Source of the DNA: Leisingera sp. ANG-M1
Lineage (GTDB): Bacteria; Pseudomonadota; Alphaproteobacteria; Rhodobacterales; Rhodobacteraceae
Assembly (NCBI RefSeq): GCF_000813745.1
Contig: NZ_JWLC01000010.1
Span: 64,522-128,521, forward strand
Direction of reading: 5' to 3'
Length of the DNA stretch: 64,000 nucleotides
The translations under genes were made by a program, and so were the position numbers. The notes beneath the pieces are model-generated. The model searched no databases. It had not been told where the DNA came from and was given only the letters and a program-made list of their open reading frames with translations. This document shows, piece by piece, positions 18,171-27,029 of this stretch (position 1 is the stretch's first letter; each line of letters opens with the position of its first letter).

Positions 18171-19220
18171 TTAGCTGGAGGTGAAAGACCGGAAGGCGGC
18201 GATGGCAGAGTCCAAAGCGCCGTCGTCCACATCCCGGTGCAGAACCATCCGGATCGCCGGCGACTGGCCGCCGATCTTGATACCTGCCTGTGCCATGTGG
18301 CCAATGAGGCGGGCGTGGTCTCCGGCCTTGGGCGTGAGGAACACCATGTTGGTCTGCGATGAAACCTCGCCGATCCCGGTCGCGCGCAGCGCTTCAGCCA
18401 GGCGGGCCGCCCGGGCGTGATCACTGACCAGTTCCGGCACGTGATGCTCCAGCGCATAGAGGCCGGCCGCGGCCAGCACGCCGGACTGCCGCATCGCGCC
18501 GCCGAGGATTTTTCGGTTGCGCCGGATCTGGCCCATCAGGGCATCGGGGCCAACCAGAACCGACCCTGCAGGCGTGCCCAGCCCTTTGGAGAGGCAGACG
18601 GAGATGGTGTCGAAAGGTGCGGCAAAGGTGGCGGCGTCGCAGCCCAAGGCAGTGATTGCATTGAACAGACGGGCGCCGTCCAGATGCACAGCCAGCCCGG
18701 CGTCACGTGCCACATGCACGCCTGCCTCGATCCGCTTCAGCGGCACAACCCGGCCGCCGACGCTGTTTTCAAGGCTCAAGAGGCGGCTGCGGGCGTAATG
18801 GGGATCGTCCATCTTGATCGCAGCGGCGATCCGGTCAGGATCCAGGCCGCCGTCCTCAGACGTTGTAACCGGCACCATCGAGACACCTGCCAGAACCGAC
18901 GCCCCTGCCGCCTCGTCGCAGTAAAGGTGATAGCGGTCGCCGCTGATCATCTCATCGCCGCGGCCGCAATGGGCCATAACGGCAGCCAGGTTGCTTTGCG
19001 TGCCGGTGGGGAAGAACACCGCAGCGTCCTTGCCCAGACGTGCCGCAAGCTCCTGTTCCAGGCGGGTGACCGTCGGATCTTCACCATAGACATCATCCCC
19101 CAGCGGCGCGGCCATCATCGCTTCGCGCATGCCGGCGCTGGGTTTGGTCAGCGTGTCGCTGCGAAGATCGCAGATGCAGTTGGTGGCTGCATCTGCGGCG
19201 GTGTAACCATAGAGGCTCAT
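18171..19220 (-). CDS. ltaE: Low-specificity threonine aldolase-type PLP enzyme
   Basis: 349-residue fold-type I PLP enzyme of the beta-eliminating lyase/threonine aldolase family, which cleaves beta-hydroxy-alpha-amino acids to glycine and an aldehyde. HLDGAR (Asp181, Arg184) and the PLP lysine Lys212 in CLSKGLG are intact, as are DLRSDTLTKP at the start and GDDVYGEDP near residue 41. The start overlaps the stop of the upstream 2OG-hydroxylase gene by 4 bp (ATGA), so the two products are made together. That coupling argues that its physiological substrate is the hydroxylase product, not simply threonine (inference). Confidence 0.92.
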   Translation of the reverse strand: MSLYGYTAADAATNCICDLRSDTLTKPSAGMREAMMAAPLGDDVYGEDPTVTRLEQELAARLGKDAAVFFPTGTQSNLAAVMAHCGRGDEMISGDRYHLYCDEAAGASVLAGVSMVPVTTSEDGGLDPDRIAAAIKMDDPHYARSRLLSLENSVGGRVVPLKRIEAGVHVARDAGLAVHLDGARLFNAITALGCDAATFAAPFDTISVCLSKGLGTPAGSVLVGPDALMGQIRRNRKILGGAMRQSGVLAAAGLYALEHHVPELVSDHARAARLAEALRATGIGEVSSQTNMVFLTPKAGDHARLIGHMAQAGIKIGGQSPAIRMVLHRDVDDGALDSAIAAFRSFTSS

Positions 19221-19894
19221 TCGGTGACCTGATCGTAAGCCAGCGCTGCAACAATATGCACACGGTGCTTTTCGCCGCCATTCAGGGCGGTGTGATAGGC
19301 GCGGGTGTCGGTGAAATAGACCGAACCGTCGGCGGGCAGGTGGGTCACGTGGTGATTCACGATGAACAGCGAGCCGGGGTTCGAGATCAGCGGGATGTGC
19401 AGGCGCGGTTCCGGGTCGCGGTGCCAGGAGTTGCAGTTATACAGCCCCTTGGACAGGATCCGGGTGCGGCCGATCGGGAAGCGTTTGCTCAGCTCCTCGT
19501 GCACATATTCGAAATAGGTGCCCTTGAACTTCGGGTTGAACTCGGAAAAGTCGATTTCCGGCACCAGATCCTCGCGCGGTTCTTCGACATAACGCTCATC
19601 GGCGCGCAGCCAGTAGCGGCCCGACAGGTCGTTGGTGGTCCATTCCGTCTGGCCCGGGCGCTGGGTCAGCGGCAGCGCGGCAAAGCCCTGGTCCTGCATT
19701 CCGCCCATGAAGGCTTCGCGTTTCAGGCACTCTTCCAGAGCTTCCTGCAGCTTTTCGATGTCGAATTTCAGATCCAGCCGGGCAATGCCGGGGCCGGGCA
19801 CGAACTCCGCAACCGATGTGTAATCGGGCATTTCGGACATGGCATTCTGGATCAGCTCGACGTCACTGTCCTGGATCTGTGGCATGAAGGTCAT
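19217..19894 (-). CDS. Fe(II)/2-oxoglutarate-dependent hydroxylase, Asp/Asn beta-hydroxylase fold
   Basis: 225 residues. The C-terminal half matches the aspartyl/asparaginyl beta-hydroxylase fold: metal motif His158-x-Asp160 (WHRD), RLHIPL at 164-169, distal His201 and Arg211 placed to bind 2-oxoglutarate. Members hydroxylate protein residues or free amino acids (for example proline cis-4-hydroxylases). ATG 19894 is chosen for GGGAG 8 nt upstream. It is first in the operon and overlaps the aldolase start, suggesting it beta-hydroxylates an amino acid for aldol cleavage. Substrate not determined; no signal peptide, so cytoplasmic. Confidence 0.8.
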   Translation of the reverse strand: MTFMPQIQDSDVELIQNAMSEMPDYTSVAEFVPGPGIARLDLKFDIEKLQEALEECLKREAFMGGMQDQGFAALPLTQRPGQTEWTTNDLSGRYWLRADERYVEEPREDLVPEIDFSEFNPKFKGTYFEYVHEELSKRFPIGRTRILSKGLYNCNSWHRDPEPRLHIPLISNPGSLFIVNHHVTHLPADGSVYFTDTRAYHTALNGGEKHRVHIVAALAYDQVTE

Positions 19895-20278
19895 TGCGGC
19901 ATCTCCCAAAAAAGGCGCGTTGTTTCCTCAAGCCATATTCAGATTTCGCGGTTTGGGAAGCTGGATTTTTTCATCAGGTGATCACCAAAACGCATCAAGT
20001 CGCGGCAAGATCTGGTGCCTGGTCTGATTTGACAGGGGCCGGGCAGAGGGGGGCGGCATGGGTTGTCCAGGTACGCTTCGCCTTTAACATGATAAAACAA
20101 AACATCTTTTTCCGATTTGGCCGAAGGCGCGCGGGATGCTCTGCGGAGCGAACCTGCCAAACAGGGAAAGGCCCGGAAAACGCCCGCAGCCACGCCCGTG
20201 AATAAATTTCATTGCGCGGGAATTTTCTTGGGGGGGCAGCACGGCTCACCCGGGGCTTGGTGCGGGTTGCGGAACTGC
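19895..20278. promoter_or_regulatory. 384-bp gene-free region upstream of the hydroxylase operon
   Basis: No convincing coding frame. It holds the perfect palindrome GGTGATCACC at 19977-19986, about 85 bp before the hydroxylase start, and CATCAAGTC at 19993-20001. That 9-mer recurs at 21223-21231 in front of the LysR gene, so both may be part of a LysR target. The rest shows nothing I can assign. Confidence 0.4.
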
Positions 20279-21175
20279 TTAGCCCGGCTGGCTGGCCGCC
20301 TGCATCTGCCCCAGGAACCAGTTCCGCATTCGCTCGACCCGGACTACGCCGACTTTGGCTTCCGGTGTCAGCAAATAGTATGCGCTGTCGGCGGCCTTAA
20401 AGGGGTGGACCTGCACCAGGCTGCCATTCTGCAGTTCCTTGCGGATCAGGATCTCTGGGATAATGGCGATGCCATGGCCGTTCTTCGTTGCATCGATCAG
20501 CATTTCGAACTGGTTGAACATCGGGCCGATGATTTTGCGCGGCAGCTTGACGCCCTGCAGCTTGAACCAGATCTGCCAGGACAGCGGCCGGGTGGAATGC
20601 TGCAGGATCCGGTGCTCCAGCAGGGCCTCGGGATTCTCCAGCGGTTCGGGGAACTGGTCCGGCGCACCCGCCACCACCAGAACATCGCTCATCAGCCGGT
20701 CGGCACGGTAGCCCGGCCAGGATACATCGCCCTGTGCAAAGGCCAGATCCACCAGGCTGGGGTCGATCTCGGAGTTCTTCAGATAGGTGACAAGGTTCAG
20801 CGTATGGCGGATCTTTTCCGCCTCCGGCCCCATGATCAGCGGCATCAGCCAGCGGCTGCCCAGGGTCGGGTAGACGCCGATGTTCAGACTGCCCTCGGCA
20901 CTGTCATGCGATTTGGTTTTCAGAATGGTCAGCTCCAACTCCTCCAGGAGCGGTGACAGTTCAGCCAGCAGGTTGCGGCCGGCTGCAGTCAGCTTGACCC
21001 GTTGCTTGGAGCGGGTGAACAGCGACTGGCCGACAAAAGCCTCCAGGATCTGGATCTGACGGCTGACCGCACTTTGGGTCACGTTCATTTCCTCAGCGGC
21101 GCGTGCAAAGCCTTCGGTTTTTGCCGCCGCTTCGAAGCAGAGCATGGAAGTGATTGAGGGGATGCTTCGTCGCAT
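20279..21175 (-). CDS. LysR-family regulator
   Basis: 298-residue LysR regulator with N-terminal HTH (GFARAAEEMNVTQSAVSRQI) and effector domain, GcvA-like in layout. It lies upstream of and co-directional with the hydroxylase-aldolase-PrpD-ALDH operon, and diverges from the DUF1127 gene and the amino-acid importer. It is therefore the likely regulator of both halves of the block. The 170-bp upstream region holds a TTCAG..TTTTTCG / CGAAAAACTGAA dyad around 21252-21290. Confidence 0.88.
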   Translation of the reverse strand: MRRSIPSITSMLCFEAAAKTEGFARAAEEMNVTQSAVSRQIQILEAFVGQSLFTRSKQRVKLTAAGRNLLAELSPLLEELELTILKTKSHDSAEGSLNIGVYPTLGSRWLMPLIMGPEAEKIRHTLNLVTYLKNSEIDPSLVDLAFAQGDVSWPGYRADRLMSDVLVVAGAPDQFPEPLENPEALLEHRILQHSTRPLSWQIWFKLQGVKLPRKIIGPMFNQFEMLIDATKNGHGIAIIPEILIRKELQNGSLVQVHPFKAADSAYYLLTPEAKVGVVRVERMRNWFLGQMQAASQPG

Positions 21176-21366
21176 AGGGGGCCTTGCCTTCTGAAATCCC
21201 TGTTTAAATAATGCTGAAATCTCATCAAGTCATTCCCCAATTCTAATATTTTTCAGAGTTTTTCGGGTGTAGTGCTTCGAAAAACTGAAGCTGGAAGATT
21301 CCCTCAGGATTTTCGGCTTCGGCTTTCGGTGCCGACTTCGGCGCAATGAGCAAGAGGAGACCGCTC

Positions 21367-21591
21367 ATGCAGATGACACGAACGAACAGTGCGGGGGTAC
21401 ATGAGGCCAGCCTGGCTGCAGCTTGGCTGTCCGGGCTTTGGCAGCGCCCGGTGAATGCCCTGAGGCGGCTGGCCGATCATGAGCGCACGCTGCTGGCGCT
21501 GGCAGAACTGAGCGATGATCAGCTCAAGGATATCGGTCTCAACCCGCGCGACCTGTCCGCGGACCTGAAGACTGCCGCGCATCGGAGGTGA
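21367..21591 (+). CDS. DUF1127 (YjiS-like) small protein
   Basis: 74 residues. The C-terminal DUF1127 domain is recognised by RRLADHERTLLALAELSDDQLKDIGLNPRDL. These small Arg-rich proteins are common in alphaproteobacteria; some affect RNA turnover and phosphate or stress responses, but no molecular activity is firm. AGGAGA 6 nt before ATG 21367 sets the start; the upstream ATG 21346 lacks a site. It is followed by a strong terminator and so is a separate unit from the importer. Confidence 0.85.
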   Translation: MQMTRTNSAGVHEASLAAAWLSGLWQRPVNALRRLADHERTLLALAELSDDQLKDIGLNPRDLSADLKTAAHRR

Positions 21592-21604
21592 GCGGTGCAT
21601 TGGC

Positions 21605-21630
21605 GAAACGGGCCGCCGCCGGCCCGTTTC
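21605..21630 (+). terminator. Terminator after the DUF1127 gene
   Basis: GAAACGGGCC / GGCCCGTTTC, a perfect 10-bp stem with a 6-nt loop, 14 bp after the DUF1127 stop. Confidence 0.75.
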
Positions 21631-21777
21631 TAGCCTGGTCCCGGCCGGAGGGGCCGCCCTTGGGACTGCTGCGCCGATCGGCGCAGAAAAACATTCATCC
21701 GGAACAAATTTTTTTCCCTGCGAATATCGCGCGGCCGCGGGCAAGTTCCCGGCACAGATTCAACATGGGAGATTCAC

Positions 21778-22614
21778 ATGGCCTGCACGAGACGCGCATT
21801 CACCCTGGCCGCAGCCCTGACCGCCGCCGCCTTCACCGCGGGTGCCAGCCTGGCCGGCGAGGCGCTGGACCGGATCACATCGGAAAATACGCTGAAAGTG
21901 GCGACCGATGCCAACTGGGCGCCGCAAAGCTTTCTGAACGACAACAACGAAATGGACGGCTTCGACGTCGATGTGGCCCGCGAGCTGGCCAAGCGCCTGG
22001 GCGTAGAGGTTGAGTTCGTGACTCCGGCCTGGGATATCATCACCGCAGGCAACTGGAACGGCCGCTGGGATGTATCGGTGGGCTCGATGACCCCGACCAA
22101 GGCGCGCACCGAGGTATTGGAATTTCCTGCTGTCTATTACTACACCCCGGCCGCCGCCGCGGTGCACAAGGACAGCCCCGCCGCCAATCTGGCGGACCTG
22201 AGCGGCAAGAAAATGGGCGCGACCACCGCCAGCGTTTTCGAGCTCTATCTGCAGCACGATCTGACTATTGACGCGGCTGGTGTGCCGTCGTTTGAATACC
22301 AGATCGAGCCGGGCGAGCTGCGCTCCTACAAGGACTCGACTGCGGTGATGGATGACCTGCGCCTGGGCGACGGCACCCGCCTGGACGGCATGGTCGGCTC
22401 GCTGCCTGCGATCCTCAACGGCATCGAAAACAACTATCCGATCAAGATTGTGGGCGACCCGGTATTTTACGAGCCGCTGGCGATTGCCATCGACAAGGGC
22501 GATGCCGAACTGAACGCTAAGCTCACTACCATCGTTGAAGACATGCGCGCCGACGGCACGCTGAGCGCGCTCAGCGAGAAGTGGTACGGCATCGACTACA
22601 CCAGCACGAAATAA
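21778..22614 (+). CDS. Polar amino-acid ABC transporter binding protein
   Basis: 278-residue periplasmic solute-binding protein family 3 with a signal peptide (cleavage near residue 26, SLA-GEA). It has the family elements LKVATDANWAPQSF, FDVDVARELAKRLGV and SVGSMTPTKAR; the arginine of the last is the usual alpha-carboxylate contact. It imports an amino acid or derivative with the next two genes. The ligand cannot be read by eye. A hairpin separates it from the permease gene, as is common for binding proteins made in excess. Its setting makes it the probable importer for the hydroxylase-aldolase pathway. Confidence 0.9.
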   Translation: MACTRRAFTLAAALTAAAFTAGASLAGEALDRITSENTLKVATDANWAPQSFLNDNNEMDGFDVDVARELAKRLGVEVEFVTPAWDIITAGNWNGRWDVSVGSMTPTKARTEVLEFPAVYYYTPAAAAVHKDSPAANLADLSGKKMGATTASVFELYLQHDLTIDAAGVPSFEYQIEPGELRSYKDSTAVMDDLRLGDGTRLDGMVGSLPAILNGIENNYPIKIVGDPVFYEPLAIAIDKGDAELNAKLTTIVEDMRADGTLSALSEKWYGIDYTSTK

Positions 22615-22625
22615 AGGAATTTCCG

Positions 22626-22652
22626 ACTGGCCCGCTCTGAGCGCGGGCCAGT
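22626..22652 (+). terminator. Intra-operon hairpin after the binding-protein gene
   Basis: ACTGGCCCGC (22626-22635) and GCGGGCCAGT (22643-22652), a perfect 10-bp stem with a 7-nt loop, between binding-protein and permease genes. Likely partial terminator or mRNA-stabilising hairpin. Confidence 0.65.
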
Positions 22653-22670
22653 TGGTCTTGGAGGCAGGAC

Positions 22671-23642
22671 ATGCTTTACGCAGATACCGTGGTCAGTGAT
22701 CCGCTGGTCCACAAACCCAAAGTAATTGCCGCGATGCTCGCCGCCGCGGCTGTTTTTTTTACCGTGCTGAACCTCAACGGCACCGTGTTCGGCGAACTGA
22801 TGCGCCCAGTCATCGGCGAACCGGCTGAGGCCGGGTATTACGGCCAGTTTGCCATCGGCGTGGTGCTGGCGCTGCTGTTCACCCTGAACGTGGTGGTGAT
22901 CGGCTTCCTGAAGTTCCGCCTTCAGGTCGTCATTGTCTGGCTGCAGCTTCTGTGCTTGTTCCTTGCTTTCTTCTACGGCTTCAACCTGGACTTCGAGTTT
23001 ATCCGCAAGAAGGTCTGGTTCATGGTCAGCCAGGGCGTGTTCACCACGCTTTATGTCTCTGCGATCTCGATTGCGCTGGCCTCGGTTCTGGCCATCATCG
23101 GGGCGGTGGCAAAACTGTCCTCCAACGGTTTTGCTTATGCCATCGCCAGCTTCTACACGTCCTTCTTCCGCGGCCTGCCGCTGCTGATGCAGGTCTACCT
23201 GATTTATCTGGGCTTGCCGCAGCTGGGCTATGTGATCGACGCAGTGCCTGCGGGCATCCTGGCGCTGACCCTGTGCTACGGCGCCTATATGACTGAGATC
23301 TTCCGGGCCGGCATCCAGTCGATCCCCAAGGGCCAGTGGGAGGCCTCGCGCTCGCTGGGCTTCAAATTCGGTCTGACAATGCGCCGCATCATCCTGCCGC
23401 AATCGCTGCCGCTGATCATCCCGCCGACAGGCAACCAGTTCATCGCCATGCTGAAAGACAGCTCGCTGGTCTCAGTGATTGGCGTTTGGGAGCTGATGTT
23501 CCTGGCCCGCACCCTGGGCAACAAGACCTTCCAGCACATGGAAATGCTGATCACTGCGGCGCTGATCTATTGGATGCTGTCGATGTGCCTGGAGCTGATC
23601 CAGGGCCGGATCGAGCGCCATTTCCGCACCAAGAGCCACTGA
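22671..23642 (+). CDS. Polar amino-acid ABC transporter permease
   Basis: 323-residue inner-membrane permease of the HisM/GlnP family. The C-terminal 200 residues carry the transport domain with the EAA loop ([21 protein letters not shown] region), which contacts the ATPase. The N-terminal 110 residues add about three extra membrane segments, making it longer than usual permeases of about 230 residues. Only one permease gene is present, so it probably works as a homodimer. It follows the binding protein and precedes the ATPase by 13 bp. Confidence 0.9.
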   Translation: MLYADTVVSDPLVHKPKVIAAMLAAAAVFFTVLNLNGTVFGELMRPVIGEPAEAGYYGQFAIGVVLALLFTLNVVVIGFLKFRLQVVIVWLQLLCLFLAFFYGFNLDFEFIRKKVWFMVSQGVFTTLYVSAISIALASVLAIIGAVAKLSSNGFAYAIASFYTSFFRGLPLLMQVYLIYLGLPQLGYVIDAVPAGILALTLCYGAYMTEIFRAGIQSIPKGQWEASRSLGFKFGLTMRRIILPQSLPLIIPPTGNQFIAMLKDSSLVSVIGVWELMFLARTLGNKTFQHMEMLITAALIYWMLSMCLELIQGRIERHFRTKSH

Positions 23643-23655
23643 GGGAGCCCGTGTC

Positions 23656-24396
23656 ATGAACAAACCGGTCATCGAAATGCGCGGCGTGAACAAGTGGTAT
23701 GGCACCTATCACGCACTGCGGAATGTCAACTTCACTGTCAGCAAGGGTGACAAGATCGTGATCTGCGGGCCTTCGGGCTCCGGCAAATCCACCTTGATCC
23801 GCACCCTGAACTGGCTTGAGTCGCATCAGGAAGGCGAGATCACCGTCGACGGCATCCGCCTGCATGAAAAGATGAAGGACATCGACAAGGTGCGGATGGA
23901 AGTGGGCATGGTGTTCCAGCACTTCAACCTGTTCCCGCATCTGTCGGTGCTGGAAAATCTGATGGCGGCGCCCATGTGGGTGCGCGGCGTGGCCGAGGCG
24001 GAGGCGCGGGAGACTGCGATGAAATACCTCGAACGCGTCCGCATTCCCGAGCAGGCGGACAAGTTTCCCGGCCAGCTGTCTGGCGGCCAGCAGCAGCGGG
24101 TTGCGATTGCGCGCAGCTTGTGCATGAACCCCAAGGTGATGCTGTTCGACGAGCCGACCTCGGCGCTGGACCCGGAGATGGTTTCCGAGGTGCTGGATAC
24201 CATGGTGGAGCTGGCGCAGGACGGCATGACCATGGTCTGTGTGACGCACGAGATGGGCTTTGCTAAGGCGGTGGCGGACCGGGTGATCTTCATGGATGCC
24301 GGCGAGATCATCGAGGAGAACGACCCGGTACAGTTCTTCGAGAACCCGCAAAGCGAGCGGACCCGGACCTTCCTGAGCCAGATCCTGCAGCATTGA
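23656..24396 (+). CDS. Polar amino-acid ABC transporter ATPase
   Basis: 246-residue GlnQ/HisP-type ATPase. Walker A (GPSGSGKST), signature [15 protein letters not shown], Walker B (VMLFDEP) and switch His in VTHEMGF are intact. ATG 23656 is 13 bp after the permease stop with a GGGAG site. It completes a binding protein-permease-ATPase importer; the second MmgE/PrpD gene follows. Confidence 0.93.
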   Translation: MNKPVIEMRGVNKWYGTYHALRNVNFTVSKGDKIVICGPSGSGKSTLIRTLNWLESHQEGEITVDGIRLHEKMKDIDKVRMEVGMVFQHFNLFPHLSVLENLMAAPMWVRGVAEAEARETAMKYLERVRIPEQADKFPGQLSGGQQQRVAIARSLCMNPKVMLFDEPTSALDPEMVSEVLDTMVELAQDGMTMVCVTHEMGFAKAVADRVIFMDAGEIIEENDPVQFFENPQSERTRTFLSQILQH

Positions 24397-24502
24397 CGCG
24401 CAGCTTCGGATACGGCTGAACTTGCCGAAGCCCGATGCGGCAGGTTCAGCGGTTATCGATTCCGTCTGGCCCCGGATGCAGCAAACGCGCGGAGGAGGCG
24501 CA

Positions 24503-25852
24503 GTGCAGATGGCCCTGAAATTCGACCGGTTTGCAGAACAGCTGGCTTATGAAGATCTGCCGGAACAAGTTCTGTGGACGCTGCGGCGGTCCTTTCTGGA
24601 CACCATGGGTGTGGCGGCTGTTGGTGCAACTACGGAACTCTCGGGCATTGCCCGCCGGGTGGCGCCGATGATTTTTGGCGCAGGCAGTGCCGGCGCCGCG
24701 CAGATGCTGATGGACGGGTGCACGGTCAGCCCGGCCGGCGCCGCAATGGCCGGAGCCTTCACCATCGACTCGATTGACGCCCATGACGGGACCACGCCCT
24801 GCAAGGGCCATGCGGGTTCGGCGATCTTTCCGGCGATGATTGCCATGGCTCAGGCCGGCAGGCAGGAAATGGATGGCAAGCGGTTTGCCGAAATTCTGGC
24901 CGCGGCCTATGAAATCTCTTACCGCGCCGGGCTGGTGCAGCATGCAACTTGCGCCGATTACCACACCTCCGGCGCCTGGACTGCGGTTGGAGTTGCAGCC
25001 GCCGGCGCCAAGCTGCTGGGCGGCTCTGCGGAACAGATCCGCCAGGCTGCGGGCATCGGCGAATACCACGGACCGCGCAGCCAGATGATGCGCTGCATCG
25101 ATCACCCGTCGATGGTGCGCGACGGAGTTGGCTGGGGGGCGCCCTCTGGCGTCACGGCTGCCTATCTGGCGATGGAGGGCTTCACCGGCGCTCCGGCCCT
25201 CACCTGCGAGGGTGAGGAGGGCGCGGACTTCTGGGCGGATCTTGGCAGCGGCTGGCGGCTGGTGGACCACACCCATTACAAGGCCTACCCCTGCTGCCGC
25301 TGGGCGCATCCCTCGCTGGATGCGGTGCAAGAGATAATGCAGTCTCATGGCCTCAGCCACGACCAGGTCGAGGGCGTGGAAATCCGCACCTTCCACTACG
25401 CCACCCGGCTTGCCGGGCACGAGCCGCAGAACCAGGATGAATTTGCTTATGCCATCGCTTTCCCGGTGGCCGCGATGATCGTGCGCGGCCAGGTGGGGGT
25501 CGAGGAGCTGAGCGAAGCGGCACTGCGGGATCCGGACATCCTGCGCGTCAGCCGTGCCGTCACGCTGATCGACGACGCCGAGATGACACGGATCAGCACG
25601 GACAAGCGCTGGGCACAGGTCACTCTGGTGCTGAAAGACGGCCGCCGGATCGAGGACGTGCCGCGCACCCCGCGCGGTGACGCTGACCTGCCGCTGAGCG
25701 ATGCGGAGATCGTGCAGAAGTTCCATCTGCTGGCTGCGCCGGTGCTGGGGCAGGCTCGGGCTGAAGCGCTTGCAGAGCTGGCCTTGCAGTTCGACAGCCT
25801 GGACACGACCCGCTTCCGGCAGCTCCTCGACCTGTGCTGCCAGCCGGTCTAA
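24503..25852 (+). CDS. MmgE/PrpD-family protein (copy 2)
   Basis: 449-residue MmgE/PrpD protein, clearly paralogous to the one at 16823-18139 (shared CADYHTSGAW, GPRSQMMRCID, MVRDGxGWG and FTGAPA segments). Activity within the family is dehydration or decarboxylation of small tricarboxylates and relatives; substrate unknown. It follows the importer genes in the same direction by about 100 bp. AGGAGG at 24493-24498 fits GTG 24503 at close spacing or ATG 24509 at 10 nt, so the start is uncertain by two codons. Confidence 0.87.
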   Translation: MQMALKFDRFAEQLAYEDLPEQVLWTLRRSFLDTMGVAAVGATTELSGIARRVAPMIFGAGSAGAAQMLMDGCTVSPAGAAMAGAFTIDSIDAHDGTTPCKGHAGSAIFPAMIAMAQAGRQEMDGKRFAEILAAAYEISYRAGLVQHATCADYHTSGAWTAVGVAAAGAKLLGGSAEQIRQAAGIGEYHGPRSQMMRCIDHPSMVRDGVGWGAPSGVTAAYLAMEGFTGAPALTCEGEEGADFWADLGSGWRLVDHTHYKAYPCCRWAHPSLDAVQEIMQSHGLSHDQVEGVEIRTFHYATRLAGHEPQNQDEFAYAIAFPVAAMIVRGQVGVEELSEAALRDPDILRVSRAVTLIDDAEMTRISTDKRWAQVTLVLKDGRRIEDVPRTPRGDADLPLSDAEIVQKFHLLAAPVLGQARAEALAELALQFDSLDTTRFRQLLDLCCQPV

Positions 25853-25894
25853 ATTGGCACCTGCGCCAGCCTTTCTGTTCACGGACTTCCTGTC

Positions 25895-26797
25895 ATGCCA
25901 CGCAAAATTCCGCCCTTTGCCGCCATCCGTGCCTTTGAAGCTGTCGCCAGGCTGGGCCGCAATGTGGATGCGGCGCAGGAGCTGAATATCACCGCCTCGG
26001 CGATCAGCCATCAGGTGCGGGCACTCGAGGCCTTTGTTGGCACGCCGCTGTTCCAGCGCGGCAGCGGCCAGCAGTCCGAGCTGACCGAGGAGGGCCGCGC
26101 GCTTCTGGCGCCGGTAACGCAGGCGCTTGATGCTATGGACTCGGCCTTTGCCCGCTACACCGGAAAAACGCTGGAGCAGATGATTTCGGTGCATATGTAT
26201 CAATCGCTGGCAAACATGTGGCTGATCCCCAAGCTTCCAAAGCTGCGCGAAGCCCTGCCAGGGTTGACCCTCCGGATCGTCACGATGCCCGAAGAGATCA
26301 ATCTGAGCGGCAGTGATGTAGACCACGCGATTGTCTTTTCTAACAAGCCGCCGCAGGAGACCCGTTGTGTCAAATTGTTTGACGAACTGATCCAGCCGGT
26401 GTGCTCGCCGGACTATCTGAAGTCCCGCACCGGGCCTTTGCGGCCCGAGGATATGGTGACCGAGCCGCTGATCCGCAGTCAGCACCATGCAAACGAATGG
26501 GGGCGCTGGTTCAACGCTGCAGGCCTGGGTGATCAGCCTTGGAAGCCGGTTGCGGAAATGGATAACCGCTCCAACGCGCTGCAGGCTGCGGCAAGCGGTC
26601 TTGGGTGGGCAATGGACCGGCGGCCGTTTGGTGAAGAGCTGCGCCGCAGCGGTCAGCTGGTGGCTCCGATCGACCTCGCAGTACAGACCGGGTATGCATA
26701 CTACTTGCTAACTTCCTACCGTGCAGAAGGTTCACCTGCAGCAACCCAGTTCCGCAATTGGCTGATACGCAATTGCACTCAGCAATTTGCGGTTTGA
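25895..26797 (+). CDS. LysR-family regulator
   Basis: 300-residue LysR regulator with HTH (NVDAAQELNITASAISHQV) and a GcvA-like effector domain. It lies 42 bp after the second PrpD gene and is probably co-transcribed with it. It is the last gene before tRNA-Met and thus the right-most gene of the proposed island. Together with the LysR gene at 20279 it gives the block two regulators of its own. Confidence 0.88.
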   Translation: MPRKIPPFAAIRAFEAVARLGRNVDAAQELNITASAISHQVRALEAFVGTPLFQRGSGQQSELTEEGRALLAPVTQALDAMDSAFARYTGKTLEQMISVHMYQSLANMWLIPKLPKLREALPGLTLRIVTMPEEINLSGSDVDHAIVFSNKPPQETRCVKLFDELIQPVCSPDYLKSRTGPLRPEDMVTEPLIRSQHHANEWGRWFNAAGLGDQPWKPVAEMDNRSNALQAAASGLGWAMDRRPFGEELRRSGQLVAPIDLAVQTGYAYYLLTSYRAEGSPAATQFRNWLIRNCTQQFAV

Positions 26798-27014
26798 GTC
26801 TAAGCCTGTCTATTTCCATTTCCCGGCGACATTTTGAGCCGGTGTTTTACCGCTAGCAGGCCCATGCTGGCGGAGGGCGGATGCGACCCCTCAATCCGTC
26901 AGGAATTCAGATTTGGCGTCGCAACGCTAATGCCAATCTGTGCGAATTCTGGCACTGCTCCGCAGCCACGGTAAAATCTCGGCCGCAAGGTGCACTTCAC
27001 TGATTTCAAGAGAG

Positions 27015-27029
27015 GGGTGGTAGCGGAGG
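27015..27029. repeat. 15-bp repeat at the tRNA-Met 3' end (att-like, right)
   Basis: GGGTGGTAGCGGAGG, identical to 15122-15136. It covers the last 12 nt of the tRNA and 3 bases beyond. Confidence 0.6.

Noticed and set aside
19896-20205. Short open frames in the region upstream of the hydroxylase operon
   Set aside because: No ribosome sites, low-quality composition, and they cross the likely promoter.
15122-27029. Mobile element with its own recombinase
   Set aside because: No integrase, transposase or their remnants are seen between the repeats; only a decayed or ancient integration is supported.
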